36,620 nucleotides of DNA. Source: JAFGKM01 sp964403465. Lineage in GTDB: Bacteria; Ratteibacteria; UBA8468; B48-G9; JAFGKM01. A model generated the notes under the pieces. It saw only the letters and a list, made by a program, of their open reading frames with translations. It made no database searches and was not told where the DNA came from. The position numbers and the translations under genes are program-made. This document shows positions 34,832-36,620 of this stretch, one piece after another. The stretch lies in contig CAYOFY010000009.1 of assembly GCA_964403465.1 (NCBI GenBank), positions 1 through 36,620 on the forward strand, written 5' to 3'. Numbering within the stretch: position 1 is the first letter of the stretch; each line of letters opens with the position of its first letter.

Positions 34832-36496
34832 ATGGACAGCAAGAGTCAATACGGGGACAACGAAGTGAAGGGTGACATCTTCTTCCCTCAAGTATGGACG
34901 GTGTTCGGGCCTGCCGGTAAGGGAGACCCGGAGCCGGACTTCGCGGGGATGACGGACATCCCGGCTGAGCTGGTCGTGGCTGGTAATCGGCTCGCGGCCA
35001 AGCAAGCCGTGTTTGCCGAAAACTGTCTCGAGCTGGGCGCGCTGCTGGACGACCGGTTGTATAAAGGACCCGGGACAGAGGCCGGCTACCTGCTGGCAGA
35101 GCTCGTGGTTGACAAGGATATGGAAGTCGAATTCGGCGCCGGCGCCGATTACTGGATGAAATGGTGGATCAATGGCGAGGTTGTCTGCGACACGCTGGCT
35201 CTGGGCAACAATGGCGCTCTCAGCATCGTCAACCACCGGTTTCCGGTGCGCCTCAAGGCCGGCCGCAACCTGATCGCCGTGCAGGTGGTCAACGGCGACG
35301 GCGGCTTTGGCCTGTCGGCTGGCGGCCCGCGCGAACTGCGCGCCTGGAGGAACCGGCTGGACGCCATCGTCAAAGCGCGTGCGGCCAGGACAGCCACGCC
35401 CGGCAGACCCATTCAGGCCATCAAGGAGGATTGGGACACCGTCAAGACGCGCCTCACCCACTGGTGGGCAAACGAGCTGTACGACCGAGCCGTGCTGTGT
35501 GTAACAGCGCCGAAGTACGGGGTGGAGCCCGCTCGGCCCTGGCCCGGCGGCGCGGTAACGCCGGAGATCCATTGGACCAACGTTGATTACATGATATGGC
35601 GCATGGAAGAGCAGATTCGCACCACCTGTTTCGGCGGGGATGCCGTTCCGGTTTTCGCCCCCGGCTGGTCGGTGGGCCACGCGCTGCTGTTCGGTTGCGA
35701 ACCCAAATTCAGGCCCGGCACCGTGTGGACAGACCCATTGCCGGCCGGCCCGGACGGCTATCCTCCTATCCGATTCCACCGCGAAGGCCGATGGCGGCAA
35801 TGGATGAATGAGGCCACGCTCAAGGCCGCCCAGGCCAGCCGGGGCCGCTGGTTTGTTAACCCGGCCTGGGGCAACGACGCCGGCGACATTCTGTCCAACA
35901 TCCGCGGGGATATGAGCCTTATGGTTGATATTGCCGACAATCCGGGCTGGGTGAAGCATGCGGTCAAGCAGGTGTCCGACATTCTAATTGAAGTTTATGA
36001 AGAGTGGTGGAAGATGGCGGATGAGTCGGTGTCAGGTTTCGAAGGTTCCATGGCCTATGCCATGTGGTCGCCCGGCCGGGGCAAGGAATTCTCCTGCGAC
36101 ATCTCCTGCAACATCTCGCCGAAACAATTCGAGGAGTTGTTCCTGCCGCCGCTTATCGAGGCCATGCGCACCGTGGACCACCGTTACTACCATCTCGACG
36201 GCGCGGTGGCGCTGCATCACTTGGACCTGCTGCTCTCCGTGCCGGAGATCCATGCCATCCAGTGGCAACCCGGCACCGGGCACTTTGAAATCATGCAGTG
36301 GGTGCCGCTCATTAAACGTATCCAGCAGGCGGGCAAATCCGTCCAGGTATTTTGCAGTCCGCAAAGCATTCCGGCGCTGCTGAACGAAGTCTCTGCACGC
36401 GGGCTGTGCATCGTTACCTCCTGCGCCTCCGAGGTGGAGATTCAGGATCTTGAGCGGCAGGCGACGCGTCTTTCGCGGGACCGACAAATTTACTAA
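34832..36496 (+). CDS. Two-domain protein: N-terminal beta-sandwich plus URO-D-like barrel (URO-D paralogue 5)
   Basis: About 554 residues. Residues 1-165 form a beta domain (FFPQVWTVFGPAGKGDPEPD, AGADYWMKWWINGEVVCDTL, NLIAVQVVNGDGGF) of the kind found attached to glycosidases. From about residue 195 the protein is URO-D-like, with WDTVKTRLTHWWANELYDRA, GWSVGHALLFG, FEELFLPPLIEAM, YYHLDGAVALHHLDLLLSVPEIHAIQWQP and a Cys-rich late stretch. HLDG (His454, Asp456) replaces HxCG. Arg codons are mainly CGC/CGG, whereas neighbours rely on AGG/AGA, and the DNA is more GC-rich, so this gene probably came by transfer. The start is uncertain (ATG 34832, GTG 34865 or an upstream TTG). Mechanism unknown. 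Confidence 0.75.
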   Translation: MDSKSQYGDNEVKGDIFFPQVWTVFGPAGKGDPEPDFAGMTDIPAELVVAGNRLAAKQAVFAENCLELGALLDDRLYKGPGTEAGYLLAELVVDKDMEVEFGAGADYWMKWWINGEVVCDTLALGNNGALSIVNHRFPVRLKAGRNLIAVQVVNGDGGFGLSAGGPRELRAWRNRLDAIVKARAARTATPGRPIQAIKEDWDTVKTRLTHWWANELYDRAVLCVTAPKYGVEPARPWPGGAVTPEIHWTNVDYMIWRMEEQIRTTCFGGDAVPVFAPGWSVGHALLFGCEPKFRPGTVWTDPLPAGPDGYPPIRFHREGRWRQWMNEATLKAAQASRGRWFVNPAWGNDAGDILSNIRGDMSLMVDIADNPGWVKHAVKQVSDILIEVYEEWWKMADESVSGFEGSMAYAMWSPGRGKEFSCDISCNISPKQFEELFLPPLIEAMRTVDHRYYHLDGAVALHHLDLLLSVPEIHAIQWQPGTGHFEIMQWVPLIKRIQQAGKSVQVFCSPQSIPALLNEVSARGLCIVTSCASEVEIQDLERQATRLSRDRQIY

Positions 36497-36516
36497 AACA
36501 CAAGGAGAAAAATACG

Positions 36517-36620
36517 ATGAAGAAGACAACTCATGACAAGATAAGAAGATACAGGGCTATTATACCCGACACGCTTGAGCTGTCTGAGCGGGCAGAACTG
36601 GCGCTCAACGGCATGGGCGC
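36517..36620 (+). CDS. Protein of unknown function, 3'-truncated by window end
   Basis: Only 34 codons are visible: MKKTTHDKIRRYRAIIPDTLELSERAELALNGMG.... AAGGAG is nine bases upstream of ATG 36517, so the start is well supported. AGA/AGG codon use returns to the window's usual pattern, unlike the gene before it. The segment does not identify a family; the DTLELSERAELALNG stretch looks like the first helix of a larger cytoplasmic protein. Confidence 0.7.
   Translation, partial: MKKTTHDKIRRYRAIIPDTLELSERAELALNGMG

Noticed and set aside
34643..35959. 438-codon open frame on the minus strand
   Set aside because: High GC in the opposing gene removes stop codons; the sense strand encodes the URO-D paralogue.

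Overview
The window is draft (probably metagenomic) bacterial sequence, with one 100-N scaffold gap at 7006-7105. A complete bacterial 16S rRNA gene (12962-14513) rules out archaea. An oxygen-sensitive ribonucleotide reductase (NrdD/NrdG), an NfnA/SudB-type flavoprotein and an AcsE-like methyltetrahydrofolate methyltransferase suggest a strict anaerobe. The 16S gene has non-standard bases in several usually conserved stretches, so a deep candidate lineage is likely. A PVC- or Omnitrophota-like affiliation is only a guess from gene content (HPS-RraA fusion, secreted LamG and GH proteins, many URO-D paralogues).

Region 1 (1-10755) is a dense housekeeping block on the + strand: nrdD (5'-truncated, carrying a 405-residue intein) and nrdG; a small unknown protein, a GT4 glycosyltransferase and an RsbW-like ATPase; an HPS-RraA fusion; an NfnA-like subunit running into the gap; a Sua5-type enzyme, rpiB, pabB and pabC, with a small zincin convergent on pabC. 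Many genes overlap at ATGA or TAATG junctions, so translational coupling is likely.

Region 2 (10756-18837) holds an acsE-like gene with its own promoter, tRNA-Pro(GGG), a cluster of 45-bp repeats, a nitroreductase, a tiny membrane protein, and a stand-alone 16S gene with promoter, boxA, a 17-bp processing stem and a terminator but no 23S or 5S. It continues with dnaJ, a URO-D-family gene, an EamA transporter broken by a T9 homopolymer, and a deoxyhypusine-synthase-like gene on the minus strand.

Region 3 (18838-19492) is a gene-free 655-bp segment with GC-rich repeats, a 147-bp MITE-like element, and the promoter and operator of the following regulator.

Region 4 (19493-36620, all +) looks like a catabolic locus. 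It contains a GntR/FCD regulator, a broken remnant gene, four further URO-D-family genes, a Gfo/Idh/MocA oxidoreductase, a secreted beta-helix protein, a GHL10-like glycosidase, a D-2-hydroxyacid dehydrogenase, an HpaI-type aldolase, a secreted GH123/DUF6067-like protein and two small secreted carbohydrate-binding-like proteins. From 25034 on, genes are 0-40 bp apart. My working hypothesis is that this locus degrades an O-methylated or otherwise modified glycan. Secreted or cytosolic hydrolases would release sugars or sugar acids, URO-D-like enzymes would move methyl groups to a corrinoid protein, and the dehydrogenase and aldolase would finish carbon catabolism, with methyl groups possibly entering C1 metabolism through the AcsE-like enzyme. 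No corrinoid protein, transporter or reductive activase is visible in the locus, so the link is inference.
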